Source: Aliikangiella marina
GTDB lineage: Bacteria > Pseudomonadota > Gammaproteobacteria > Enterobacterales > Kangiellaceae
Direction of reading: 5' to 3'
Assembly (NCBI RefSeq): GCF_007004765.1
Contig: NZ_VIKR01000006.1
Location: 186,001-250,000, forward strand
Length of the DNA stretch: 64,000 bases
Below, piece after piece: positions 9,778 through 17,310 of the stretch (position 1 is its first letter; the number at the start of each line of letters is the position of its first letter). The notes beneath the pieces were generated by a model. It searched no databases and was not told the origin of the DNA. It was given only the letters and a program-made list of their open reading frames with translations. Position numbers and translations under genes: made by a program.

Positions 9778-10470
9778 ATGCTCGAATACTTACAGAAATT
9801 TGAACCAGATTTAGTATTATTATCAACCGAGACTTTAACGGATGACGATACCAAGTTGCTTCCTCAATCTTGGCTTGATTTATTATCGCTTCAACAAAGG
9901 CAAAGAGTTGATAGGGTCATACAGCAATGGGATTTTCTAGTGAGTAAATTGTTTGAAACGCATTTTTATTTGTTGCAAAACCTCGAGGAAGTTCACCTGG
10001 CTAAGTCTCGGCGTGGTTTGACGATGTTATACAAAATAAAAACGAAAAATGGCGAAAGTTTTTATTATGAAGGGAGATTACCTGCAACTGATGAAGATAA
10101 GGCTAGCAACCAAAATGGGTATGCGATTTTGCCAGAACAACTTCAACAGTTTTATACGAATGTTCATAATGGGTGGTATTATTTTTCGTCACGTTCGATG
10201 GGGTTTTTACCGTTAGAAAACATATTTAACCTGGCTAGTGAAGATTGGGGTATTTTGGATAGTATTGGGAAACAGCCGCTTAGCTTAGAGAATACTTATG
10301 CTATTTTTAATAGTGGTATGGGGGGATATTTGTGCATCGAACGTGATTTAACACAACCTGTTGCCGATAAAGTACATTCCCACTTGTGGTTCAGTAAGAA
10401 AGCACCAAACCTTAATGTAGAGTTTTGGCCAGTGCTGGATACTTGGATGTGTATAGGATTTGAAGAGTAG
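9778..10470 (+). CDS. Probable SMI1/KNR4 (SUKH)-like immunity protein
   Basis: This 230-residue soluble protein has no signal peptide. It starts 30 bases after the nuclease-bearing giant gene, with AAAGAGA ahead of the ATG. The middle and C-terminal parts carry features of the SMI1/KNR4 fold: a short LPEQLQQFYTNVHNGW segment, LPLENI, then an acidic and aromatic half with NSGMGGYLCIE and LWFSKKAPN. SUKH proteins are the commonest immunity proteins of nuclease polymorphic toxins and sit directly downstream of them, so both sequence and position fit. The N-terminal 100 residues are not recognised. A different immunity or chaperone fold cannot be excluded. Family call moderate, neighbour relationship clear. 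Confidence 0.6.
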   Translation: MLEYLQKFEPDLVLLSTETLTDDDTKLLPQSWLDLLSLQQRQRVDRVIQQWDFLVSKLFETHFYLLQNLEEVHLAKSRRGLTMLYKIKTKNGESFYYEGRLPATDEDKASNQNGYAILPEQLQQFYTNVHNGWYYFSSRSMGFLPLENIFNLASEDWGILDSIGKQPLSLENTYAIFNSGMGGYLCIERDLTQPVADKVHSHLWFSKKAPNLNVEFWPVLDTWMCIGFEE

Positions 10471-10474
10471 CTTC

Positions 10475-11941
10475 ATGGATCAGATATACTGTTTGCCCAT
10501 CAATTCTTCTGCGGCGCAAGTTAATCAAAAGTTTGCTGAAATTGGTTGTCGATTGGTGTCTGATTTTGAAACTGAATTTGAGCATGTATATGCTTATCAG
10601 GTCCGTGACCAACTCAATGAGTTTGAGTACTCGCATAGCAAAGATAATTCGATACATTATTTGAGTTTTCGAGCGGAGTTTGAGCAAAGTTTACTTAATG
10701 ATATTCTTGGTCGAGTTGAGCTATTAACCGACGATGACTTAGGGCAGCTTACTCAAAGTAAAAAAGCTGCCCATCGACTGCTTGCTATCGAGCTAATGGC
10801 GGTAAAGTTTGAAGAGAAATATTATCCGCTTCTCAATGTTCTCAAAGATGATAGCGAGCAAAAGGTCGCTAATGCAGCGAAAAAACTAATAACAACTGTG
10901 GTTGGTAGTAAAAGTGATTGGTTATCTACCTATCACAGTATGATCCACCCTCATGATAGGCGCCAGTTTATTCGTTGGCTAATTTATGATTATGCCAATA
11001 CTTCCGATAAAAATTCCTTTGATCTTTCGACCACTGAAGAGATTTTAAAGTTAGGTTTACAGGATCAGGACTGGGAAGTTCGCGTAAGTACGATAATCGC
11101 AGTCGCTCGAATGAACTTGATCGCGTTATTTTCCTTGGTTGAAAAAGTCGATTTAAATATTTCTGCAGGAACGTTACCCAACAAAAAGGATAGAGAATTA
11201 ATTAATGGCGTAAAAAGAGTTGCGTTAATGATACTTACCAAAACTCAACCGCAAAATGTCGATATCAATAATATTAAACATCAGCGCTGGTTATCTTTGT
11301 ATGAAGCTGTTAAATCTGAAAATATAAATGTGAGTTGCTACATTACTCAACTAGTTTATTATTTTTCGACTCCAGCTAATCTTTTAAGTGAAGAACACGT
11401 CCAGCCGTTTTGTGAAGGAATAGTCCTTAAGGACGATAAATTTTATCTAAGCAACAGTGACATTGAGTTAGTTTGGATTCCAGTAGGAGAATACTTTGTT
11501 AACCATTTAAATGAAGAAGATAACTACATTAAGGTATTACAAGAAGGTTTTTTTATCTCGCGATTTCCATTAATGGCCGATGAAAGCAACTTACTTACAG
11601 CGAGTATTGAGGGGATAAGAAGCTTTCTCAAAGATTTGAGTCAATCAAATGAAAGTATCGAAATTCGATTACCCAATTACACCGAATGGCAAGTCGCGAG
11701 TCGTTCTATGGATGTTCGCAATTATCCTTGGGGGTGGGGCATTGAAGATGATTGGACAGTTAGGGCATCCGAGTTTGGTCTTGGATTGTTTTGGCCAGAG
11801 ATAGGTGAGCTGATCTGTGAAGAAAACGATTATTTTCTTGTCGATAAATTCGGTTTTAAGGTAGTTGATTATGAACAAATTCAACGAGAGAAAGTCGAGA
11901 AACTTGAGTCTTCTTTTAGAATTGTAATCAATAAGAAATAA
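10475..11941 (+). CDS. HEAT-like repeat protein with degenerate FGE-sulfatase-like C-terminal domain
   Basis: I chose ATG 10475 because GAAGAG lies 7 bases upstream; a TTG at 10460 would overlap the preceding stop. The 488-residue product has two parts. Residues about 90-230 hold helical repeats resembling HEAT units (LLAIELMAVKF, then QDQDWEVRVSTIIAVARM). The last about 140 residues recall the formylglycine-generating-enzyme (SUMF1) fold: WIPVGEYFV, RLPNYTEWQVASRS, YPWGWG and a closing FRIVI. The domain is shorter than usual and I see no catalytic cysteine pair, so it is probably a binding or structural version. It follows the putative toxin-immunity pair with almost no gap and may be a second immunity factor, a loading adaptor or a target-recognition protein. 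None of these is shown. Confidence 0.6.
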   Translation: MDQIYCLPINSSAAQVNQKFAEIGCRLVSDFETEFEHVYAYQVRDQLNEFEYSHSKDNSIHYLSFRAEFEQSLLNDILGRVELLTDDDLGQLTQSKKAAHRLLAIELMAVKFEEKYYPLLNVLKDDSEQKVANAAKKLITTVVGSKSDWLSTYHSMIHPHDRRQFIRWLIYDYANTSDKNSFDLSTTEEILKLGLQDQDWEVRVSTIIAVARMNLIALFSLVEKVDLNISAGTLPNKKDRELINGVKRVALMILTKTQPQNVDINNIKHQRWLSLYEAVKSENINVSCYITQLVYYFSTPANLLSEEHVQPFCEGIVLKDDKFYLSNSDIELVWIPVGEYFVNHLNEEDNYIKVLQEGFFISRFPLMADESNLLTASIEGIRSFLKDLSQSNESIEIRLPNYTEWQVASRSMDVRNYPWGWGIEDDWTVRASEFGLGLFWPEIGELICEENDYFLVDKFGFKVVDYEQIQREKVEKLESSFRIVINKK

Positions 11942-12710
11942 TCTTTAAGAAATCACAAAAATATCTCGAATAAGGAAGTGAAAAAATAGACAAAAAATTA
12001 TCAAAAGCATACACTGAAATGGTAAAGCACGACTGCGATGTTGACGCCTTCGTGGTCCGTGAGGGGAGGGTTCTCCTATTTATGTCCCTTTGCAGTATAA
12101 GTGCGTTATGCTTAATTTATGTGAGTTTATGAGTACGCAGTGTCGTCTCGAAAGCGGTCTTTGTGCCCGAACTTGGTTCGGTTCCACTCGCTGATCTGAT
12201 TCAGTGTGATTCGCTATCATTATATGTGCCGATGAGTCGTCTCTTTCAGAGCAATCTGAGCCTCATTTGCCCTCCGTGGCGTTAAGTTTGCACGACCGTT
12301 CGCGGTCTTTAGCCCCCAAACGGCATCTGCGGTTGGCTGGCAGCTCGGTAGCCCAATTTCGATTGCGGTTCACAGCTGCCGGCGCGCTTGCACCCTCGCA
12401 ATTTCACTCACTTTGTCGATCATAGTACGACCCTTTCCACTACTATTCGATCCTCTCTACTACTCAAATCAACTAAGTAAACCGATCAACTATGTGGCCA
12501 ATCATTGACTGGCAAATAATTTTTTAGATTAATAACTAAGCTTTTAGATAACGAGACTGGTGAGACAAATACATGCCGTTTTACTTCTAATAATATTCAG
12601 TAAAGATTACGCTATGGTAAAATCAAAGATCGTTTGAGGATAAAGCGCCATTTGAAATCGGAAATTTCGTACCAATAAATAAAAGCTTAAGTGGAAATAA
12701 TAGGACTGTA
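11942..12710. other. Non-coding stretch with short inverted repeats
   Basis: No open frame of useful length is seen on either strand. About 12030-12420 is richer in G+C than its surroundings and holds hairpins: CCGAAC-TTG-GTTCGG at 12167-12181, GACCG-TTCG-CGGTC at 12294-12307 (a UUCG-type loop), and two interleaved pairs, GCAGCT 12340-12345 with AGCTGC 12374-12379, and ATTGCG 12362-12367 with CGCAAT 12397-12402. GCGGTCTTT followed by a similar C-rich tract occurs at 12154 and 12302. It may be a structured RNA, a repeat-rich spacer or a decayed gene; undecided. Confidence 0.5.
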
Positions 12711-13529
12711 ATGAATCCGATAATCATTATTATTTTAGTAGCAGCTGGCTTAATTGGATGGATTTTTATTAAACCAAAGTTAAAAGAACTCCGCAGAGAT
12801 AAAATTCGCTCACAACCGTTTCCAAAAATATGGCGCGAAATTCTCAGGCAAAATGTACCTTATTTTTATTCGATGCCTTCGGATCTGCAGTTACAATTAA
12901 AGCAACATATACTGGTGTTTCTCTCTGAGAAAGCGTTTTTTGGCTTTGAGGGAGTCAAAATTAATGATGAAGTTAGAGTTACTATCGCTGCCCAAGCTTG
13001 CTTGCTTTTATTAAATCGAAAGACCGATTATTACCCAAAGCTTAAATCGATCTATGTCTATCCCGCAGCGTTTATCACCAAACACCAGAGCGCTGATTCT
13101 GCTGGGGTGTTACAAAATCATCACCGAGTTTTAAGCGGCGAATCCTGGGACTTAGGAAAAGTTGTTTTGTCTTGGAAAGACACCCACCAAGGTGGTTTAG
13201 TGTTTAACGATGGCCATAATGTTGTGATTCACGAATTTGCTCATCAGCTTGACCAGGAAACCGGTGCGGCTAACGGTGCGCCTTTTGTTTCGTACAAAAA
13301 ACAAAAATCTTGGTCACAAGTGCTGAGTAAAGAGTTTGAACTATTGCAGAAACAAGCGGCAAAAGGCGAAGAAACCCTGCTTGATCATTATGGGGCGACT
13401 AATCCTGCGGAGTTTTTCGCAGTCGCCAGTGAAGTTTTTTTTGAACGTCCTGCGGCTATGTTGAGGCAGCACCAGGCTTTGTACCGGCAATTACAGAGTT
13501 TTTATCAAGTCAATCCGGCTATTTGGTAG
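12711..13529 (+). CDS. mtfA: MtfA-like zinc-dependent peptidase
   Basis: This 272-residue protein begins with one hydrophobic segment (about residues 3-20), then a domain containing HEFAHQLDQETG, the HExxH zinc site characteristic of the MtfA family. The family binds the glucose repressor Mlc in enterobacteria and has aminopeptidase-like activity. GDDWDLG-like substrate-cleft features (SGESWDLGKVVLSW) and a late Glu (NPAEFFAVASEVFFE) also match. Its N-terminal membrane anchor differs from the E. coli protein but is common in other gammaproteobacteria. It stands alone between a non-coding stretch and the E1/E2 promoter, so its own regulation is not visible. Confidence 0.85.
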   Translation: MNPIIIIILVAAGLIGWIFIKPKLKELRRDKIRSQPFPKIWREILRQNVPYFYSMPSDLQLQLKQHILVFLSEKAFFGFEGVKINDEVRVTIAAQACLLLLNRKTDYYPKLKSIYVYPAAFITKHQSADSAGVLQNHHRVLSGESWDLGKVVLSWKDTHQGGLVFNDGHNVVIHEFAHQLDQETGAANGAPFVSYKKQKSWSQVLSKEFELLQKQAAKGEETLLDHYGATNPAEFFAVASEVFFERPAAMLRQHQALYRQLQSFYQVNPAIW

Positions 13530-13618
13530 CCATAAAAGAAATTAACCTAAATCATCCCGTTTTCATAACGATAGTTTATTGTAATCGCATGTTAATCGTT
13601 GCAGTTGCAAATAAGTAA

Positions 13619-13651
13619 TTGAAAAGACAATTATGAGTATTCTATAATTGT
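13619..13651 (+). promoter_or_regulatory. Promoter with overlapping palindromic operator upstream of E1/E2
   Basis: TTGAAA (13619-13624) and TATAAT (13643-13648) are separated by 18 bases. A perfect inverted repeat, ACAATTAT-N9-ATAATTGT (13627-13634 and 13644-13651), covers the spacer and the -10 box, as expected of a repressor operator. The binding protein is unknown; the MarR-type regulator at 29952 or PaaX are candidates by neighbourhood. Confidence 0.6.
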
Positions 13652-13673
13652 TACCAGACCCAATAACCACATC

Positions 13674-13717
13674 AAGCTGCGGCAAGCGACACTAACCCAA
13701 GAAAATTGCCGCAGCTT
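13674..13717 (+). promoter_or_regulatory. 12-bp perfect hairpin in the E1/E2 leader
   Basis: AAGCTGCGGCAA (13674-13685) pairs perfectly with TTGCCGCAGCTT (13706-13717) across a 20-base loop. It lies in the predicted leader between the -10 box and the ATG at 13746. There is no long T run after it, so it is not a standard terminator. It may be an attenuator-like RNA element or a second protein-binding palindrome. Confidence 0.5.
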
Positions 13718-13745
13718 TGTCACATTTAGCGATTAGGATACTGTT

Positions 13746-15848
13746 ATGGCTGTTGAAGCGATTGATATGGCGGCTCCCAGTAATGATTATGACTGGGAGC
13801 GCGTAGCGTATTTGTTACTTTTGTCCCGAGCGATGGACGATATTGAAGAACAAGAGCTCGTACCAGCAAAGCTGGTATTCAACCAATTTTCCGCCAGAGG
13901 CCATGATTTAGCACAGATTTTAATTGGTTCTCTTTTAACTCATCCGCACGATGGCGCGACAGGCTATTATCGTTCACGCCCATTTGTCTTATCCCTCGGT
14001 TTAGATATTGTAGATGCAGTAGCGTCTCCCATGGCCAAATCCGGCGGTTATAGCGATGGACGGGATATCGGGGTCGTTTGTAATTACCCCAACGTTAAGC
14101 GTGAGGGAGCGATGTTGTTCCCGATGTGCGGTGGAGTCGGTTCACAGTTCTCGCCAATTTCTGGTTGGGCACAGTCGATCGTTTATCATCGTGATGAACT
14201 CAAAGACACCAGTTATCAAGGTGCGTTAGGTATTTCAATGGGTGGCGACTCTTCTATGTCGACCAGCGGATTCTGGGCGGCTTTAAATATTTCGACAACC
14301 AATAATTTACCTCATTTGATTTATATTGAAGATAATGGTTACGGTATTTCAGTTCCTCAAGAAGTGCAGACGCCCGGCGGCGATCAAGTCGCTAATTTGG
14401 CAGCTTACAAAAATCTCAAAATTGTTGATGGCGATGGTACTTGCCCAATAGAAGCGCCGCGACTAATTAAAGAAGCAGTTGATTATGTGCGAGCGGGACT
14501 CGGCACTTGTATATTAAGGCTGAGAGTTCCGCGGCTTTGCGGACATACCTTCCAAGATACTCAAACATACAAACCTGCGGATTTGATCGAACAAGAACAG
14601 ACCAAAGATCCGCTTCCTAAGCTAAAAGACCACCTTGAAAAATATGGGGTTATTTCGTCAGATGAATGGCAGATATTAGAGGAAAAAGCCTACGAGGAAG
14701 TTCGTGGCGCAGTTGAAATAGCGAAGGCTCGACCCGAGCCGGATACCAATAAATTAAAGCGTTATGTTTACGCTGAGAAAGACCAATACAACAATCCTGA
14801 AATCCAATTACGCGGCGGTTTACATGCTGACGACCACCAATTTCCTGCATCCAGCGAAACGCCAGATCCACAGGGTCCACGGTTGAATATGCTAACCGCG
14901 ATTCGCAACACTTTGGATTATGAGTTACAAACCAACCCCAAAGTATTAGTGTTTGGCGAAGATGTCGGTCCAAAAGGCGGCGTGCATGCAGCAACGCTCG
15001 GATTGACGGATAAATTTGGCGAGCGAAGAGTATTCGATACCAGTCTCTCCGAAGAGGGCATCATTGGCCGCTCGGTCGGGATGGCCTTGTCTGGTTTAAT
15101 GCCTGTGCCCGAAATTCAATTTAGAAAATATGCGGAGCCCGCAGCGGAGCAGTTGACCGATACTGGAATCATGCGTTGGCGAACGAATAATCAATTTGCG
15201 GCACCAATGGTGGTTAGGATTCCCGGAGGATTTGCTGGCCGAGGTGATCCATGGCACTCGATGTCAGATGAGGTGGAATGGGCGCACAAGACCGGTTGGC
15301 AAGTTGTCATGCCATCGAATGCGGAAGATGCTGTGGGACTGTTGCGCTATGCGCTAAGAGATAACAATCCGACGATATTTTTTGAGCATCGTTTTTTACT
15401 TGATAACCGTTGGGCTCGTCGTCCCTATCCTGGCGATGAATTTATCGTTCCATTTGGAAAGGCAAAAACACTTACCGTTGGCCACAAATTAACCGTTGTG
15501 ACCTGGGGTGCGATGGTCGAGCGATGCGAAGCTGCAGCTTTAGAAATCGCCAATGGAATTGAGGTCATAGACTTGCGAACGATTCAGCCTTGGGATAAAG
15601 AAGCAGTCATGACGTCAGTTAAAAAGACCGGGCGCTGCTTAATTGTTCATGAGGATAATTTAACTGCTGGTTTTGGTGCTGAAATAGCAGCAGTATTGGC
15701 CAAGGATTGCTTCTTTGACTTAGACGCGCCGATTGAAAGATTGACCATGCCGGATACGCCTAATCCGCACAACATTCACTTGTTAAACGCGGCAGTTCCG
15801 ACGCAAGAACGTATTCATGCAGCCATGTTAGAGATGCTAGCAATCTAG
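13746..15848 (+). CDS. 2-oxoacid dehydrogenase E1, fused alpha and beta subunits
   Basis: This 700-residue cytoplasmic thiamine-diphosphate enzyme decarboxylates a 2-oxoacid and passes the acyl group to the E2 lipoyl domain. The N-terminal part is the E1-alpha unit, with the cofactor motif GGDSSMSTSGFWAALN (about 166-181) and IEDNGYGIS. From about residue 380 follows the E1-beta unit (FGEDVGPKGG, then the transketolase C-terminal domain with VIDLRTIQPWD). The two halves are normally separate genes (bkdA1/bkdA2-like), so this is a natural fusion. E2 follows after 15 bases; no E3 gene is present, so a shared lipoamide dehydrogenase must serve. Location beside the paa genes and the absence of a phenylacetate-CoA ligase suggest phenylpyruvate or a related aromatic 2-oxoacid as substrate; branched-chain 2-oxoacids are the alternative. 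Confidence 0.85.
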   Translation: MAVEAIDMAAPSNDYDWERVAYLLLLSRAMDDIEEQELVPAKLVFNQFSARGHDLAQILIGSLLTHPHDGATGYYRSRPFVLSLGLDIVDAVASPMAKSGGYSDGRDIGVVCNYPNVKREGAMLFPMCGGVGSQFSPISGWAQSIVYHRDELKDTSYQGALGISMGGDSSMSTSGFWAALNISTTNNLPHLIYIEDNGYGISVPQEVQTPGGDQVANLAAYKNLKIVDGDGTCPIEAPRLIKEAVDYVRAGLGTCILRLRVPRLCGHTFQDTQTYKPADLIEQEQTKDPLPKLKDHLEKYGVISSDEWQILEEKAYEEVRGAVEIAKARPEPDTNKLKRYVYAEKDQYNNPEIQLRGGLHADDHQFPASSETPDPQGPRLNMLTAIRNTLDYELQTNPKVLVFGEDVGPKGGVHAATLGLTDKFGERRVFDTSLSEEGIIGRSVGMALSGLMPVPEIQFRKYAEPAAEQLTDTGIMRWRTNNQFAAPMVVRIPGGFAGRGDPWHSMSDEVEWAHKTGWQVVMPSNAEDAVGLLRYALRDNNPTIFFEHRFLLDNRWARRPYPGDEFIVPFGKAKTLTVGHKLTVVTWGAMVERCEAAALEIANGIEVIDLRTIQPWDKEAVMTSVKKTGRCLIVHEDNLTAGFGAEIAAVLAKDCFFDLDAPIERLTMPDTPNPHNIHLLNAAVPTQERIHAAMLEMLAI

Positions 15849-15863
15849 TGGGAGAATAAAAAT

Positions 15864-17168
15864 ATGACGCAATTAGTCGATATTATTTTGCCAGAAGGGC
15901 AGTTAGAAGGAACCTCCGCTAGTCTGTCAATGTGGTTAGTTAAAAAGGGTGACTCTGTCAATGAAGGTGATCCGATTGCTGAGTTAGAGACTGACAAGGT
16001 CACCATGGAAGTTTGCGCAACCGCATCTGGCATTGTAGATTCTTTAATTGCCCAGCCAGGTGATGAAGTCGCGCCAGAGCAACTATTAGGCAAGATAGCT
16101 AAAGGTGCTGCGGCAACAAATGCAATAGAAACCGCTGAGCGAGCCCAACCGACTGCAGCCGCAGAGCATTCAGCTAGTACTGATACATTATCCGTGGTAA
16201 ATGATGATAAAACCGCAAGAGATTTTTTAAGTCCCGCTGTTAGGCGGCTACTTCGCGAGAATAACCTATCGATTGAACCGATTCCTGGGACTGGAAAGCA
16301 TGGTCGAGTGACACGGGATGACGTACTAAATTATTTGAAAAATCCAACGCCGATCAAAACGATCGAACCCGCAGTTGAGGCTGAGCAGCCAACCGAAAAT
16401 GCGCCAGCACGAGCACTATCCTCAACCACGCCATTTAGCGTCAATGATGCGAGAGAGAGCCGTCCGCTTAAAGGCGAAATGGTTCCTCACACCAATATGC
16501 GCAAATCAATTGCGGCGCACATGGTGGAAAGTTTACTCGAAACTTCGCCTCATGTTACCAGCGTATTTGAAATGGATATGGGAAATATTATTGAGCACCG
16601 TAAGTGGCACAAGAAAGAATACGAAGCGCTGGGCGTTAAGCTAACTTTTACGGCCTATTTCTTAGCCGCTATCGTCAAAGGCGTTCAAGCAGTGCCGCAG
16701 GTCAATGCGCGGTTCCACGAAGAAGCATTGGAAATTTTTAAAGACGTCAACATCGGTGTCGGAACTGCGTTGGGGGATGCTGGGCTCGTGGTGCCGGTTG
16801 TTGAGCAAGTTCAGACGATGAATTTATTTGAGATTGCTAAAGCTTTGAATGCCCAAACCGTTAAAGCTAGGGACGGAAAACTGACGCCAGCAGATATGAA
16901 AAACGGTAGCATTACCATTTCAAACCATGGAGTCAGTGGCAGTTTGTTTGCGACGCCAATTATCATTAATCAACCTCAAGTGGCCATCGTTGGGATCGGT
17001 AAGCTGGAAAAACGCGTAGTTGTTGAGGAAGTCAACGGTGTCGATACGATGGTTATTCGTCCGAAATGTTACGTGTCTTTGAGTATTGACCATCGCGCAT
17101 TAGATGCGCATCAAACCAACAACTTTTTAAGTGTTTTTGTTGAGACTATTGAGAACTGGGGCCAGTAG
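15864..17168 (+). CDS. 2-oxoacid dehydrogenase E2 (dihydrolipoamide acyltransferase)
   Basis: This 434-residue protein has the standard E2 order. A lipoyl domain (1-80) has the lipoylated lysine at K45 in ETDKVTME. A peripheral-subunit-binding domain (about 117-157) has SPAVRRLL and GRVTRDDVL. The acyltransferase domain starts near 200 and ends with DHRALDA (409-415). The catalytic His and Asp of the usual DHRxxDG motif are kept, but the final Gly is Ala. It transfers the acyl group from E1 to CoA and forms the core of the complex. It is co-transcribed with E1, with GGAGAATAAAAAT ahead of the ATG. Substrate range is not readable from the sequence; see the E1 entry for the inference. Confidence 0.9.
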   Translation: MTQLVDIILPEGQLEGTSASLSMWLVKKGDSVNEGDPIAELETDKVTMEVCATASGIVDSLIAQPGDEVAPEQLLGKIAKGAAATNAIETAERAQPTAAAEHSASTDTLSVVNDDKTARDFLSPAVRRLLRENNLSIEPIPGTGKHGRVTRDDVLNYLKNPTPIKTIEPAVEAEQPTENAPARALSSTTPFSVNDARESRPLKGEMVPHTNMRKSIAAHMVESLLETSPHVTSVFEMDMGNIIEHRKWHKKEYEALGVKLTFTAYFLAAIVKGVQAVPQVNARFHEEALEIFKDVNIGVGTALGDAGLVVPVVEQVQTMNLFEIAKALNAQTVKARDGKLTPADMKNGSITISNHGVSGSLFATPIIINQPQVAIVGIGKLEKRVVVEEVNGVDTMVIRPKCYVSLSIDHRALDAHQTNNFLSVFVETIENWGQ

Positions 17169-17310
17169 TCGATAAATTAAACTGCCTCTGCCAGCTGGGT
17201 GGAGGATTTGTTGCAAAATCTCAACTAAAAGCGTTACAAAAAAAATCATTTTAGTTAATATTGTGTGTCATAAACAATAGCGAATAAATGAATAGCTATC
17301 GGGAAAGAAA

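Noticed and set aside
12030-12420. Possible integron attC site, because GCGTTATGC and GCGTTAAG occur near palindromes
   Set aside because: No paired core sites, no integrase and no cassette-like gene are present; the matches are too short.
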